Of a stretch of 64,000 nucleotides of DNA, positions 9,070-17,922 are shown piece after piece. Position numbers and translations under genes: made by a program. Positions within the stretch are counted from its first letter, which is position 1. Every line of letters begins with the position of its first letter. The notes under the pieces are model-generated. The model did no database searches, was not told the origin of the DNA, and worked only from the letters and a program-made list of their open reading frames with translations. This DNA is from Streptomyces sp. NBC_00078. GTDB lineage: Bacteria > Actinomycetota > Actinomycetes > Streptomycetales > Streptomycetaceae. The stretch is taken from contig NZ_JAPELX010000001.1 of assembly GCF_026343335.1 (NCBI RefSeq), forward strand, positions 682,001 through 746,000. The letters run 5' to 3'.

Positions 9070-9498
9070 ATGACCTCCCCCCGCTCCACCTTCGGCGGCG
9101 GCTACTACTCCGCCTTCCCGGACACTCCGATCTACGACAGGCTCGTCGCCGAGCGGGGCACCCCGCAGATCGCTCCGATCCGGGTCCCCGCCGCGTACGA
9201 CGCGCCGGGCAGCTATCTGCCGGCCCTGCCGTCTGCCCTCCCCGCCCTTCCGGCGGGTCCCTCCCAGCCCTCCTACGGCTATCCGCAGGCGCAGCAGCCG
9301 GCTCCGCTGCAACAGGCGCCCGCGGCGTACATCCCTCAGCAGGCCATGGCGCCTCGTGGTTATCCCGGACCGCAGCAACCTCAACGGCCGATGGCGACCG
9401 GTTCGGGCTACGAGGCGATGCGCCCCGCGGCTCCCCGGCCCGTCCCGGCCCAGTACCAGGACCCGTACAACAACCAGCAGCAGTACCGCGGCTACTGA
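9070..9498 (+). CDS. DUF6643 family Pro/Gln-rich small protein
   Basis: A 142-residue protein with a conserved front end (MTSPRSTFGGGYYSAFPDTP, then IYDRLVAERGTPQIAPIRVP) and a low-complexity tail rich in proline, glutamine, alanine and tyrosine ending in YNNQQQYRGY. It has no membrane segment or signal peptide. I recognise it as the Streptomyces DUF6643 group, of unknown function. The disordered tail suggests a binding or scaffold role, but that is only inference. The nearest ribosome-site candidate (GAGGG near 9050) is unusually far from the ATG at 9070. Confidence 0.75.
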   Translation: MTSPRSTFGGGYYSAFPDTPIYDRLVAERGTPQIAPIRVPAAYDAPGSYLPALPSALPALPAGPSQPSYGYPQAQQPAPLQQAPAAYIPQQAMAPRGYPGPQQPQRPMATGSGYEAMRPAAPRPVPAQYQDPYNNQQQYRGY

Positions 9499-9541
9499 GC
9501 CGTCCTCCCAGGCTCTCGCCGCCGCCTGGCACGATGGCCGT

Positions 9542-10369
9542 ATGGGGAACGCGCTGCTGCAGTCGATTCACGTCCATCCGGTGAAGGCGTTCCGGGGCCT
9601 CGCGCCCCGGGAAGCCGTCGTGGAGCCCTGGGGGCTGGCCGGAGACAGGCGCTGGGCGCTGATCGACGCAAGGGGAAAGGTCGTCACACAACGTCAGCAA
9701 CCGCGCCTTGCGCAGGCCGCCGCCGAGCTGGTCGCCGGCGGCGGCGTTCGTCTGTCCGCTCCGGGGAAGAGCCCGCTGACCGTGCGGGTCCCCCGGCCGG
9801 TCGGCACGGTGCCGTTGGAGATCTTCGGCGACAAGGTCGAGGGCGTTCCCGCCGAGGACGCGGCCGTGCACGCCTGGTGCAGCGACTATCTCGGCGTCGA
9901 CGTGCGCCTCGTGCACATGGATGATCCGGCCGCGCGCCGACCCGTCGACCCGGAGTTCGCGCGGCCCGGCGAGACGGTCGGCTTCGCCGACGGCTTCCCG
10001 CTGTTGCTCACCACCAGCGCCTCCCTCGACGCACTCAACTCCCTGATCGCCCAGGGCTCTCAACCGGCCGACGGGCCGCTGCCGATGAACCGGTTCCGGC
10101 CGAACGTGGTCGTGGCGGGCACCGACGCCTGGGCCGAGGACGACTGGTCCCGCATCGCCGTCGGCGAGGTCACCTTCCGTGTCGCCAAGATGTGCGGGCG
10201 GTGCGTGGTGACCACCACCGACCAGGACACGGGAGAGCGTGGCAAGGAGCCCCTTGCCACCCTGGGCCGCCACCGCCGCATCGGCAGCAGCCTGGTCTTC
10301 GGTCAGAACCTGGTGCCCCTCTCCCCCGGCACGATCCGGGTCGGCGATCCGGTGACGGTCCTCGCATAG
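9542..10369 (+). CDS. MOSC domain protein
   Basis: A 275-residue cytoplasmic protein with an N-terminal MOSC beta-barrel (LLQSIHVHPVKAFRG, LAGDRRWALIDARG, residues 4-45) and a C-terminal MOSC domain whose conserved cysteine lies in MCGRCVVTTTDQDTG. MOSC proteins, such as MOCS3/YcbX relatives, carry or transfer sulfur and reduce N-hydroxylated compounds with molybdenum cofactor. The start is the ATG at 9542, in line with the first conserved strand. It follows the DUF6643 gene by 43 bases on the same strand, but no functional tie is evident. Confidence 0.87.
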   Translation: MGNALLQSIHVHPVKAFRGLAPREAVVEPWGLAGDRRWALIDARGKVVTQRQQPRLAQAAAELVAGGGVRLSAPGKSPLTVRVPRPVGTVPLEIFGDKVEGVPAEDAAVHAWCSDYLGVDVRLVHMDDPAARRPVDPEFARPGETVGFADGFPLLLTTSASLDALNSLIAQGSQPADGPLPMNRFRPNVVVAGTDAWAEDDWSRIAVGEVTFRVAKMCGRCVVTTTDQDTGERGKEPLATLGRHRRIGSSLVFGQNLVPLSPGTIRVGDPVTVLA

Positions 10370-10582
10370 GCAGCTCTGCCGGACGGCCGTGCGGCGGCCC
10401 GGACGAAAGATCCGGACAATGCCCGCAGCGCGGGAACCAGGGCCGGGGGCCTGCGCGTTGAGGTTTCGTGAGAAGTCCATGAGAGAGGCCGGGAGCAGGT
10501 GACCTCGCTCTCTCTTTGACCGGGTCGGTGCGTGGGCGGCTCGGCCGGGGGTTATCACGGAGCGGGAAGGGGGTGCGGGACG

Positions 10583-11188
10583 GTGCGCACAATCGGCGGA
10601 CTCTGGCGCTGGCGGCACAATCCGCTGCGCCGCACGAGCGATCTGGTAGAGGCCTGGCTGACGTTGGTGGCGCTGCTGCTGATCCTCGTCGCCGCCCCCG
10701 TGATCGGCTCCGTCGTCGGCACCATCGCGCAGGACGCCCTGCAGCAGTCGGTCCGGGACCAGCGCGCGGCCCGCCACCTGGTGACGGCCACCGTCGTGCG
10801 CAAGCTGGACCGCTCCCCGCTGGACACCGACCCCGAGTCCACCTCGTCGCGGGATCTGCGCAGCCGCGTCCTCGCCCACTGGACCGCGCCGGACGGCTCC
10901 GGCCACCACGGCGCGGCCCTGGCGAGCCTCGCGTCACCGCACCGCGGTGACCACTTCAGGATATGGACGGACCTGCACGGCCAGATAGTGGCCCGTCCGC
11001 TCGATTCCGCGACCGCGACCACGCACGCCGTGCTCGCCGGGTTCGGCGCCGCCATGATCACCGCGGGCGCCGTCGAGGGCGGTCGGCGGCTGATCGTCTG
11101 GCGCATGGTCCGTCGCCGGTACGCCCATTGGGACCAGGCCTGGGACCGGGCGGGCCCGGACTGGGGCAGGACCGGCACCGGCAGCTGA
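10583..11188 (+). CDS. Rv1733c-like membrane protein
   Basis: A 201-residue protein with two membrane helices (about residues 22-45 and 150-170) around an extracytoplasmic region. The N-terminus has RRTSDLVEAWLTLVALLLIL and the C-terminal helix is followed by the basic MVRRRYAHWDQAWDRAGPDW. This layout matches the actinobacterial Rv1733c family, whose function is unknown. The GTG at 10583 follows a GGGTGCGGGA purine-rich stretch and is preferred to an ATG at 10532, which would add 17 glycine-rich residues. Confidence 0.72.
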   Translation: MRTIGGLWRWRHNPLRRTSDLVEAWLTLVALLLILVAAPVIGSVVGTIAQDALQQSVRDQRAARHLVTATVVRKLDRSPLDTDPESTSSRDLRSRVLAHWTAPDGSGHHGAALASLASPHRGDHFRIWTDLHGQIVARPLDSATATTHAVLAGFGAAMITAGAVEGGRRLIVWRMVRRRYAHWDQAWDRAGPDWGRTGTGS

Positions 11189-11295
11189 CGGCCTTCGCGC
11201 TCTGGTCAACCCACCGCCCGCGCGCACGCTACGGTGGACCGGCCGATCCCTTCGGTATCGACCCGCGTATCACGAGGTGGGGGCAGAACAACACC

Positions 11296-13731
11296 ATGGC
11301 ACAGGGCACGGTCCAGGTGACGCACACCGGCACATCGCGGTGGCGGCGCCGCACGGGTGAGTACGCGTCGCTCGCCGCCGCCCTGGAGGCCGCCGCCGAC
11401 GGTGACGTCCTCACCGTCGCGCCCGGTACCTACCGGGAAAACCTCGTGGTGCAGCGTTCGGTGACCCTGCGCGGGCCCGAGGGTTCTCCCGGTTCGGTGC
11501 GGATCGCGCCCGCGGACGGTGTGCCGTTGACCGTGCGTGCCTCGGCGGTGGTGCAGGACCTGCATGTGGAGGGGCAGGACGCGGCGGCGCCCGCCCTGCT
11601 GGTCGAGGAGGGCACTCCGGAGCTGCTGGACATCCGCATCATCACCCGGTCCGCGGCGGGGATCGAGGTGCGCGGAGGCGCGCGGCCGACTGTGCGGCGG
11701 TGCACCGTCGACAATCCGGCCGGCATCGGTATCGCCGTACTCGACGGCGGAGGCGGGGTGTTCGAGGAGTGCGAGGTCGTGGCCGCCGGTCAGTCGGGGG
11801 TCGCCGTCCGCGGTGGTGCGCAGCCCCGTCTGGAGCGGTGCCGGATCCATCACGCCTCGGGCGCTGGTCTGTCGGCGACCGGTGAGAACTCCGCGCTGGA
11901 CGCGGTGGGTTGCGAGGTGTACGAGGTCCGTGGCAGCGGGGTCCAGGTCACCGGCCGGGCCACCGCGCACCTCACGGACTGCGATGTGCACCGCACCACG
12001 GCGGACGGCGTCACCCTCGACACGGACGCGGTGCTGACGCTGGCCGACTGCCGCATCCACGACATCCCTGAGAACGCGGTCGATCTGCGCTCCCGCTCGG
12101 TGCTCACGCTGACCCGGACGACGGTTCGTCAGTTCGGGCGCAACGGCCTGTCGGTGTGGGATCCGGGCACCCGCGTGGACGCCAACCAGTGCGAGATCTT
12201 CGACAGCACGGGCGACTACCCGGCGGTGTGGGTCAGTGACGGCGCCACGGCGGTGCTCGACTCCTGCCGGGTGCACGACGTGCCGGACGCCCTGTTCGTC
12301 CTCGACCGCGGCTCGCGCGCGGACGTCGTCGACAGCGACCTGTCCCAGGTGCGCAACACGGCCGTGTCGGTGAGCGACGGCGCCACCGCGCAGCTCGACG
12401 ACTGCCGTATCCGGGACGCCGCGACGGGTGCCTGGTTCCGCGACCACGGCAGCGGCGGCACCCTCAGCAACTGCACCATCGACGCCACGCAGACGGGCGT
12501 GATCGTCACCAAGGGCGCCGACCCCACCATCGAGCGCTGCACGGTCGACTCCCCTGCGGAGGCGGGTTTCTATGTGTCGGCGGGCGGCCGCGGCAGCTTC
12601 CTCAACTGCCGGGTGACGGGCAGCGGCGGCTACGGCTTCCACGTGATCGACGGCAGTCGTACGACGTTGAAGAAGTGCCGTACGGAGCGGTGTGCGCGCG
12701 GTGGGTACGAGTTCGCGGAGGGCGGCGACGCGGCACCCGGCACCGGCCCCGTCGTCGAGGACTGCACCAGCGACGAGAGCGCGGGCCTCAGGTCTCCCAC
12801 GGCCCCGGAGCCCGCTGTGCAGACCGCCGGTCAGTCGCCCGGTCTGCTGGGGGCGATCCCCGGGCAGCGCACCACCGAACAGGAGCCCCTGCTCGCCGCC
12901 GCGCAGCCCGAGCAGCCGACGCGGACGTCGAAGGCCGTGCTGGGTGAACTCGACGCGCTGGTGGGCCTGGAGAGCGTCAAACGCGAGGTGCGGGCGCTGA
13001 CCGACATGATCGAGGTGGGCCGGCGTCGCATGCTGGCGGGCCTCAAGGCGGCCTCGGTCAAGCGGCATCTGGTCTTCACGGGCTCCCCCGGCACCGGCAA
13101 GACGACTGTGGCGCGGCTCTACGGCGAGATCCTCGCCTCGCTCGGTGTGCTGGAGAAGGGTCATCTCGTCGAGGTGTCCCGCGTCGACCTGGTCGGTGAG
13201 CACATCGGCTCGACGGCGATCCGCACGCAGGAGGCGTTCGACCGGGCGCGTGGCGGTGTGCTGTTCATCGACGAGGCCTACGCGCTGTCACCGGAGGACT
13301 CGGGCCGGGACTTCGGCAAGGAAGCCATCGACACGCTGGTGAAGCTGATGGAGGACCATCGCGACGCGGTCGTGGTGATCGTCGCGGGCTACACCGCCGA
13401 GATGGAGCGGTTCCTTTCGGTCAACCCCGGTGTGGCGTCCCGCTTCTCACGGACCATCACCTTCAGCGACTACGACCCGAAGGAGCTCCTGCGGATCGTG
13501 GAACAGCAGGCCGACGAGCACGAGTACCGGCTCGCGCCGGGCGCCGCGGAGGCCCTGTTGACGTACTTCACAGCGCTCCCCAAGGGCCCGGCGTTCGGCA
13601 ACGGCCGAACCGCCCGCCAGACCTTCGAGGCCATGGTGGAGCGGCACGCGAGCCGGGTCGCCCACTTCGACGAGCCGAGCACGGACGACCTGACGCTGCT
13701 CTACGCCGAGGACCTGCCCGAGCCCTCCTGA
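11296..13731 (+). CDS. Right-handed beta-helix / CbbX-type AAA+ ATPase fusion
   Basis: An 811-residue two-part protein. Residues 15-480 are a right-handed parallel beta-helix: about 20 rungs with recurring patterns such as GIEVRGGARPTVRRCTV and GVAVRGGAQPRLERCRI, like pectate-lyase or NosD-type repeats. Residues 540-800 are a CbxX/SpoVK-type AAA+ module: LDALVGLESVKREV, Walker A GSPGTGKT near 596, Walker B GVLFIDEAYAL near 655, and an arginine finger in GVASRFSRTI. The same AAA type occurs in EccA of type VII secretion and SpoVK. The fusion suggests a remodelling ATPase whose beta-helix recognises a partner; the partner is unknown. Its 3' end overlaps the convergent hydrolase gene by 31 bases. 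Confidence 0.85.
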   Translation: MAQGTVQVTHTGTSRWRRRTGEYASLAAALEAAADGDVLTVAPGTYRENLVVQRSVTLRGPEGSPGSVRIAPADGVPLTVRASAVVQDLHVEGQDAAAPALLVEEGTPELLDIRIITRSAAGIEVRGGARPTVRRCTVDNPAGIGIAVLDGGGGVFEECEVVAAGQSGVAVRGGAQPRLERCRIHHASGAGLSATGENSALDAVGCEVYEVRGSGVQVTGRATAHLTDCDVHRTTADGVTLDTDAVLTLADCRIHDIPENAVDLRSRSVLTLTRTTVRQFGRNGLSVWDPGTRVDANQCEIFDSTGDYPAVWVSDGATAVLDSCRVHDVPDALFVLDRGSRADVVDSDLSQVRNTAVSVSDGATAQLDDCRIRDAATGAWFRDHGSGGTLSNCTIDATQTGVIVTKGADPTIERCTVDSPAEAGFYVSAGGRGSFLNCRVTGSGGYGFHVIDGSRTTLKKCRTERCARGGYEFAEGGDAAPGTGPVVEDCTSDESAGLRSPTAPEPAVQTAGQSPGLLGAIPGQRTTEQEPLLAAAQPEQPTRTSKAVLGELDALVGLESVKREVRALTDMIEVGRRRMLAGLKAASVKRHLVFTGSPGTGKTTVARLYGEILASLGVLEKGHLVEVSRVDLVGEHIGSTAIRTQEAFDRARGGVLFIDEAYALSPEDSGRDFGKEAIDTLVKLMEDHRDAVVVIVAGYTAEMERFLSVNPGVASRFSRTITFSDYDPKELLRIVEQQADEHEYRLAPGAAEALLTYFTALPKGPAFGNGRTARQTFEAMVERHASRVAHFDEPSTDDLTLLYAEDLPEPS

Positions 13732-16064
13732 GTGCCTGTCACGGGGCGTGGAGCCGGTACGTCCGCTCGCAGGCGGCCCAGCAGCCGTTCCCGCTCCTCG
13801 GCGAAGGCCGGGTCGGCCTGGTAGTCCGAGTGGCCGAGGATCGGCGCGGGCAGAGGGTGTTGTGCGGTACGGCCGTAGGCGAGGGGGTCCTTGAGTGGTG
13901 GTCGGTCCACCTCGGGGCCGCAGTCGCCGGGCAGGCGGACCGGGCCGCCGATGGGGTCGGTGAGCCGGTAGAGGTTGCGCCAGCAGTCGACGTCGTGGTG
14001 CAGGGAGGCGAGGGCGGCTGGACCGAAGTGGGCCGGGAACCAGCGGCCGTAGAGGCGCTCGATCGGGGAGCCGTAGGTGAGCAGGGCGACCCGTTTGCGG
14101 TCGGACGGCTTGAGCTGCCAGGCCGCGGCCGCCGCGAGCACACTGCCCTGCGAGTGCCCGGAGATGACGAGGCGGCCGCCGGTGGCGCGGGTCCAGGTCG
14201 CCATCCGCCAGGTGAGGTCGGGGACCGCGCGCTCGGCGTAGCAGGGCGGGGCGAAGGGGTGCGCGGCGCGCGGCCAGAAGGTGCCGACGTCCCAGAGGAT
14301 GCCGATGGTGCGCCGGGCGGAGGCGTCCTTGTAGGCGCGCCGGCCCCAGGTGACGAAGAGTATGAAGCCGAGGCCGATCAGCCAGGAGCCCAGGGCCTGC
14401 GCGGTCTGTGCGGCGCCGTGCACGAAGGCGAAGGCGTGCTGGGCCGCCTCTCCGGGCGCCTCTTCGGTGAATTTCGCGCCCGCCAGTGCTCCGGCGCCCA
14501 GGATCAGGGTCGTGGCGGCGGTGACGGCGACGACGAGGGGGGCGCGGTCGGTGAGCGTGGCCAACGCGCGCGTGGTGGCGATACGGCGGGTGCGTGCGAC
14601 GTCCTTGGGTTCGCCGGGATGGTCGAGCTCGACGGCTGCCAGTTCGGTGCGGCGCAGCAGCCAGGCCCGTCGGCCGAGCAGGCCGCACAGCGCGATCAGG
14701 GCGAGGAGCAGCAGGGGGATGACGGACGCCTGCCAGGTCAGCAGGACCGGCGGGCCGTCGATGGAGGTGCCGGTGCCGTCCAGCCAGTCCGACACCCGCT
14801 GGGAGACGCCGCCGGACATGACACCGCCCAGGGCGCAGGCGAGGATCGCGACGGCGGGTCCGCCCTGGCCGTGCAGCACGGCGCGCGGGTCGGGGTGGGT
14901 GCGGTACAGCAGGTGGGCGACGACCGCGAGGGCGAGGACGAGTAAGCCCTGGACCAGGGCGATGCCGCCGAAGGTGGAGCCGCCTCCGGCCAGCAGACCG
15001 GCCGACTGCCATCCGGGGCGCTCCCAGCCGGCGTACACCGCGCACAGCAGCAGCAGGACGAGGGCGGCGAGCGGAAGCCGTCGTACGAGGTGCTCGTCGA
15101 GTTCCCGGTCCAGGCGGTTCTCGCTGCGTCCCCGGCGGCAGACCACCCACAGCACGACGGCGGCGGCGGCGACGAGTGCCACGGCGAGGAGCCGGCCCAG
15201 GACGTCCAGAGCGGCGGGCCCACCCGGAGCGCGGTCGAAGCGGGCCGCGGACGAGGCGACCGCCGCGGCGACCGTCAGCAGGCCGGCCGCGGTGTGGGCG
15301 GCGCGCAGCCGGGCGACGAGTCGGCGGCCGTACCAGAAGCCGGGGCGGCCCAGAGCGGTGCGGGCGGTCCCCTCGTCGGGTTCGGACGGGTGGGCGAGCG
15401 GCTGCTGGGACTCGTACGCGCTCCAGGTGCGGTGGGAGAGGTACCAGAGGAGGCCCGTGAGCGCGGTGGGCACCAGGGCCGCGAGGGCGAGGCGGCGGCC
15501 CGGCCTGCTCCACCAGCTGTGGTGCGACACCTCGGGTGACAGGAAGCCCAGCCACGAGTGCCGCTCGGCGCACGCGCGCGTGCCCGCGCACTGCCAGGCC
15601 GCCAGGTCGAGGGCGACCTCGCAGGCGGCCGCGACCAGCAGCACCGTCAGGGTCAGTCCGGCGAGTCGCACCAGCAGCCCGTAGAAGCGCACGGTCCGTT
15701 TGCGGCCAGGGGCAGTGGGCCGCATCCAGTGGGCGAGGTTGACGACCATGAACGGCAGCAGCAACAGCCACAGGGCACGCGCGCTGTTGCCGGAGGTGAG
15801 GTTGCACCAGACGTACGCCTCCGGCACCGGTCCCGCGCGGTGGCCGTCGGCTCTGCTGTCCGCGTCGACGTCCGCGGCGCGCCGGAAGACGGCCGCTGTG
15901 TCGTCGCCGGTGATCCGCACCGTGCGCGGATCATTGAGCATGTCCTGGGGCGTGGTGCCGCCCACGCCGTGGACCAGGAGTTCCAGGGCCGCTCCGGATC
16001 CCTCGGGCACCGGAGCGGGGCCGTTCGCCGAGGCACGTTCCTGCGCACGTTCCACTGTTCGCAC
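13701..16064 (-). CDS. Large membrane protein with lipase-like alpha/beta-hydrolase motifs
   Basis: About 787 residues. A cytoplasmic N-terminus holds LELLVHGVGGTTPQDML, like the oxyanion-hole HG of lipases. It is followed by roughly ten hydrophobic helices up to residue 560, then a soluble C-terminal half with the nucleophile elbow SGHSQGSV near residue 636 and YGSPIERLYGRWFP downstream. A histidine that could complete the triad is in LASLHHDVDCW or ILGHSDY. It looks like a membrane-embedded lipase or esterase in which the hydrolase domain is split by the membrane region. A second GTG at 16055 is nearly as likely a start. The substrate is unknown. Confidence 0.75.
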   Translation of the reverse strand: MRTVERAQERASANGPAPVPEGSGAALELLVHGVGGTTPQDMLNDPRTVRITGDDTAAVFRRAADVDADSRADGHRAGPVPEAYVWCNLTSGNSARALWLLLLPFMVVNLAHWMRPTAPGRKRTVRFYGLLVRLAGLTLTVLLVAAACEVALDLAAWQCAGTRACAERHSWLGFLSPEVSHHSWWSRPGRRLALAALVPTALTGLLWYLSHRTWSAYESQQPLAHPSEPDEGTARTALGRPGFWYGRRLVARLRAAHTAAGLLTVAAAVASSAARFDRAPGGPAALDVLGRLLAVALVAAAAVVLWVVCRRGRSENRLDRELDEHLVRRLPLAALVLLLLCAVYAGWERPGWQSAGLLAGGGSTFGGIALVQGLLVLALAVVAHLLYRTHPDPRAVLHGQGGPAVAILACALGGVMSGGVSQRVSDWLDGTGTSIDGPPVLLTWQASVIPLLLLALIALCGLLGRRAWLLRRTELAAVELDHPGEPKDVARTRRIATTRALATLTDRAPLVVAVTAATTLILGAGALAGAKFTEEAPGEAAQHAFAFVHGAAQTAQALGSWLIGLGFILFVTWGRRAYKDASARRTIGILWDVGTFWPRAAHPFAPPCYAERAVPDLTWRMATWTRATGGRLVISGHSQGSVLAAAAAWQLKPSDRKRVALLTYGSPIERLYGRWFPAHFGPAALASLHHDVDCWRNLYRLTDPIGGPVRLPGDCGPEVDRPPLKDPLAYGRTAQHPLPAPILGHSDYQADPAFAEERERLLGRLRADVPAPRPVTGTQEGSGRSSA

Positions 16065-16343
16065 TTCCCCCGTGACGCGCCGTCTTCTTGTGTGTCCGTG
16101 CGGGCACAAGGATCGCCGCTCGGACGGGGGCGTACACCTGTGGACACGGAATCTCCCCGTTCCGAGTGACTTGCGAGGAACAGATGCGGCATCGGTGGCA
16201 TGAGCGCGTCGGGCAGGTGGCGTCCTGGGTGCCCAGCCGTGCGAGGATGGGACGTCCGCGCACCGGGGTCGACGAGAATGTCCTTGTCGGACGGGGTGTG
16301 CAGGGCGTGTCGGACGGCTTGAGGCGAAAGGACCGGAGCGTAC

Positions 16344-17162
16344 GTGAGTGAGAATCAGAACCTCCTCGCGGAGCAGCGGCGCTCCCTGATCCTGGACGAG
16401 GTCCGACGCCGGGGCGGGGTCCGTGTCAACGAGCTGACCCGCAAGCTCGGCGTGTCGGACATGACCGTGCGCCGCGACCTCGACGCGCTGGCCCGCCAGG
16501 GCGTTCTGGAGAAGGTGCACGGCGGTGCGGTTCCGGTCGTGGAGGCCAGCACGCACGAGCCGGGCTTCGAGGCCAAGTCGGGCATGGAGCTGACGGCCAA
16601 GGAGGACATCGCGCGGTCCGCGGCCCAGCTGGTCGCGCCCGGTACCGCGATCGCGCTGTCCGGGGGTACGACGACGTATGCGCTGGCGCACCACCTGCTG
16701 GACGTGCCGGACCTGACCGTGGTGACGAACTCGGTGCGGGTGGCCGATGTCTTCCATGCGGCGCAGCGCACCTCCGGCCCCCGGCAGGGCGCGGCCACGG
16801 TGGTGCTGACCGGTGGCGTGCGCACACCGTCGGACTCGCTGGTGGGGCCGGTGGCCGACCAGGCGATCGCGGCGCTCCACTTCGACGTGCTGTTCCTCGG
16901 TGTGCACGGCATATCGGTCGAGGCCGGCCTGTCGACGCCGAACCTCGCGGAGGCCGAGACCAACCGGCGCCTTGTGCAGTCGGCGCGGCGGGTCGTGGTG
17001 GTCGCCGACCACACCAAGTGGGGTGTGGTCGGGCTGAGTTCGTTCGCCGCGCTGGAGCAGGTCGACACGCTGGTGACCGACTCGGGTCTCGCGGGCGACG
17101 CGCGCGAGGAGATCTCCGAGCAGCTGCGCCGGCTGGTCGTGGCGGGCGAGCCGGAGAGCTGA
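16344..17162 (+). CDS. DeoR/GlpR-family transcriptional regulator
   Basis: A 272-residue regulator with an N-terminal DeoR helix-turn-helix (RRGGVRVNELTRKLGVSDMT, then VRRDLDAL, residues 22-52) and a C-terminal sugar-phosphate sensor domain of the isomerase fold (ALSGGTTTYALAHHL, VVLTGGVRTPSDSLVGP, VVVADHTKWG). Proteins of this family usually repress sugar or nucleoside catabolic genes and release DNA on binding a phosphosugar. No catabolic genes are next to it, so its target is unknown. The GTG start follows a GAGGCGAAAGGAC stretch. A 279-base gap upstream holds the start of the divergent hydrolase gene and no other gene. Confidence 0.9.
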   Translation: MSENQNLLAEQRRSLILDEVRRRGGVRVNELTRKLGVSDMTVRRDLDALARQGVLEKVHGGAVPVVEASTHEPGFEAKSGMELTAKEDIARSAAQLVAPGTAIALSGGTTTYALAHHLLDVPDLTVVTNSVRVADVFHAAQRTSGPRQGAATVVLTGGVRTPSDSLVGPVADQAIAALHFDVLFLGVHGISVEAGLSTPNLAEAETNRRLVQSARRVVVVADHTKWGVVGLSSFAALEQVDTLVTDSGLAGDAREEISEQLRRLVVAGEPES

Positions 17163-17255
17163 TCGGCTCCGGGCGGTGCAGACATCTGACGGGCCGCCAG
17201 TTATCGTGACGTTGCCCCGGTCAACTTCCCTGCTCCGTCAAGGGGGTTCTCGTCC

Positions 17256-17729
17256 ATGACTCGTCGTCTGCGTCCCGCCGGGCTCGACTTCGTCGAGACC
17301 GCGCCCGTACGTCTCGTCTTCGCCCGGGAGATCTCGGCCGCCCCGGAGGCGGTGTTCCGCGCGCTCGCCGAGGATGTGGCGGGCTGGGCGGAGTGGTTCT
17401 CGGCGGTGAGACTGGCCCGGCCGCTCGATGGCGGCGCCCGGCGCGAGGTGCGGCTGACGGGCGGGACGCGCTTCGAGGAGACGGTGCTCGCGGCGAAGGA
17501 GGCGGAGGTGTACGCCTACCGCGTCGACGTGACCAACGCGCCCGGGATGCGGGCCCTGGTCGAGGAGTGGCGGCTCGTACCGGCGGGCACGGGCACGCGC
17601 GTGCAGTGGACCTTCGCCGCCGACGGGACGGCACCGCTGCGACTCGTCCTCAAGGCGGCTCGGGCGGGCCTGGGAGGGGCCTTCCGGGACGCGGTGACCT
17701 CACTGGACCGGCGCCTCGCGCCCCGGTAG
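17256..17729 (+). CDS. SRPBCC (START-like) family protein
   Basis: A 157-residue single-domain protein with the helix-grip signature: LVFAREISAAPEAVFRALAE at residues 18-37, a WFSAVRLARP strand, FEETVLAAKEAEVYAYRV, and a long C-terminal helix. Such proteins bind hydrophobic ligands, as in polyketide cyclases and coenzyme Q-binding proteins. No ligand can be inferred. Its TAG stop lies at the very edge of a dispersed inverted-repeat element. In the ancestral arrangement the gene would have faced the cysteine synthase-like gene now at 22679. Confidence 0.83.
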   Translation: MTRRLRPAGLDFVETAPVRLVFAREISAAPEAVFRALAEDVAGWAEWFSAVRLARPLDGGARREVRLTGGTRFEETVLAAKEAEVYAYRVDVTNAPGMRALVEEWRLVPAGTGTRVQWTFAADGTAPLRLVLKAARAGLGGAFRDAVTSLDRRLAPR

Positions 17730-17920
17730 CGCCCGACAGGCAACGTGCGCCCCGTCGCGACGCCCGGCACACTCCCCCACTGCGTCCAGTACGAGGGCCC
17801 GCACCCGGCACTCCCCCAGTCTCCGGCCGGGGGGACCCCCTTGGGGGACCCTCAAGTAGGACCCGCACGAGCGCGCACCGGACGCCCCTCCTTGACGGGC
17901 GAACGTTGCCTGCCGGGCAC
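17728..17920 (+). repeat. Dispersed ~190-bp element with ~24-bp terminal inverted repeats (copy A)
   Basis: The left end carries CGACAGGCAACGT and the right end, read on the other strand, GGCAGGCAACGT, as part of terminal inverted repeats of about 24 bp. Inside are further GC-rich palindromes (CACTCCCCCACTGC, CTCCGGCCGGGGGGACCCCC). A related copy in the opposite orientation is at 51556-51776, differing by two insertions or deletions and scattered substitutions. The element has no coding capacity. TA dinucleotides stand at both edges (GGTA-element-TAG), as for a TA-targeting miniature inverted-repeat transposon. In both places it lies between convergent genes. Confidence 0.75.
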
Positions 17921-17922
17921 TA

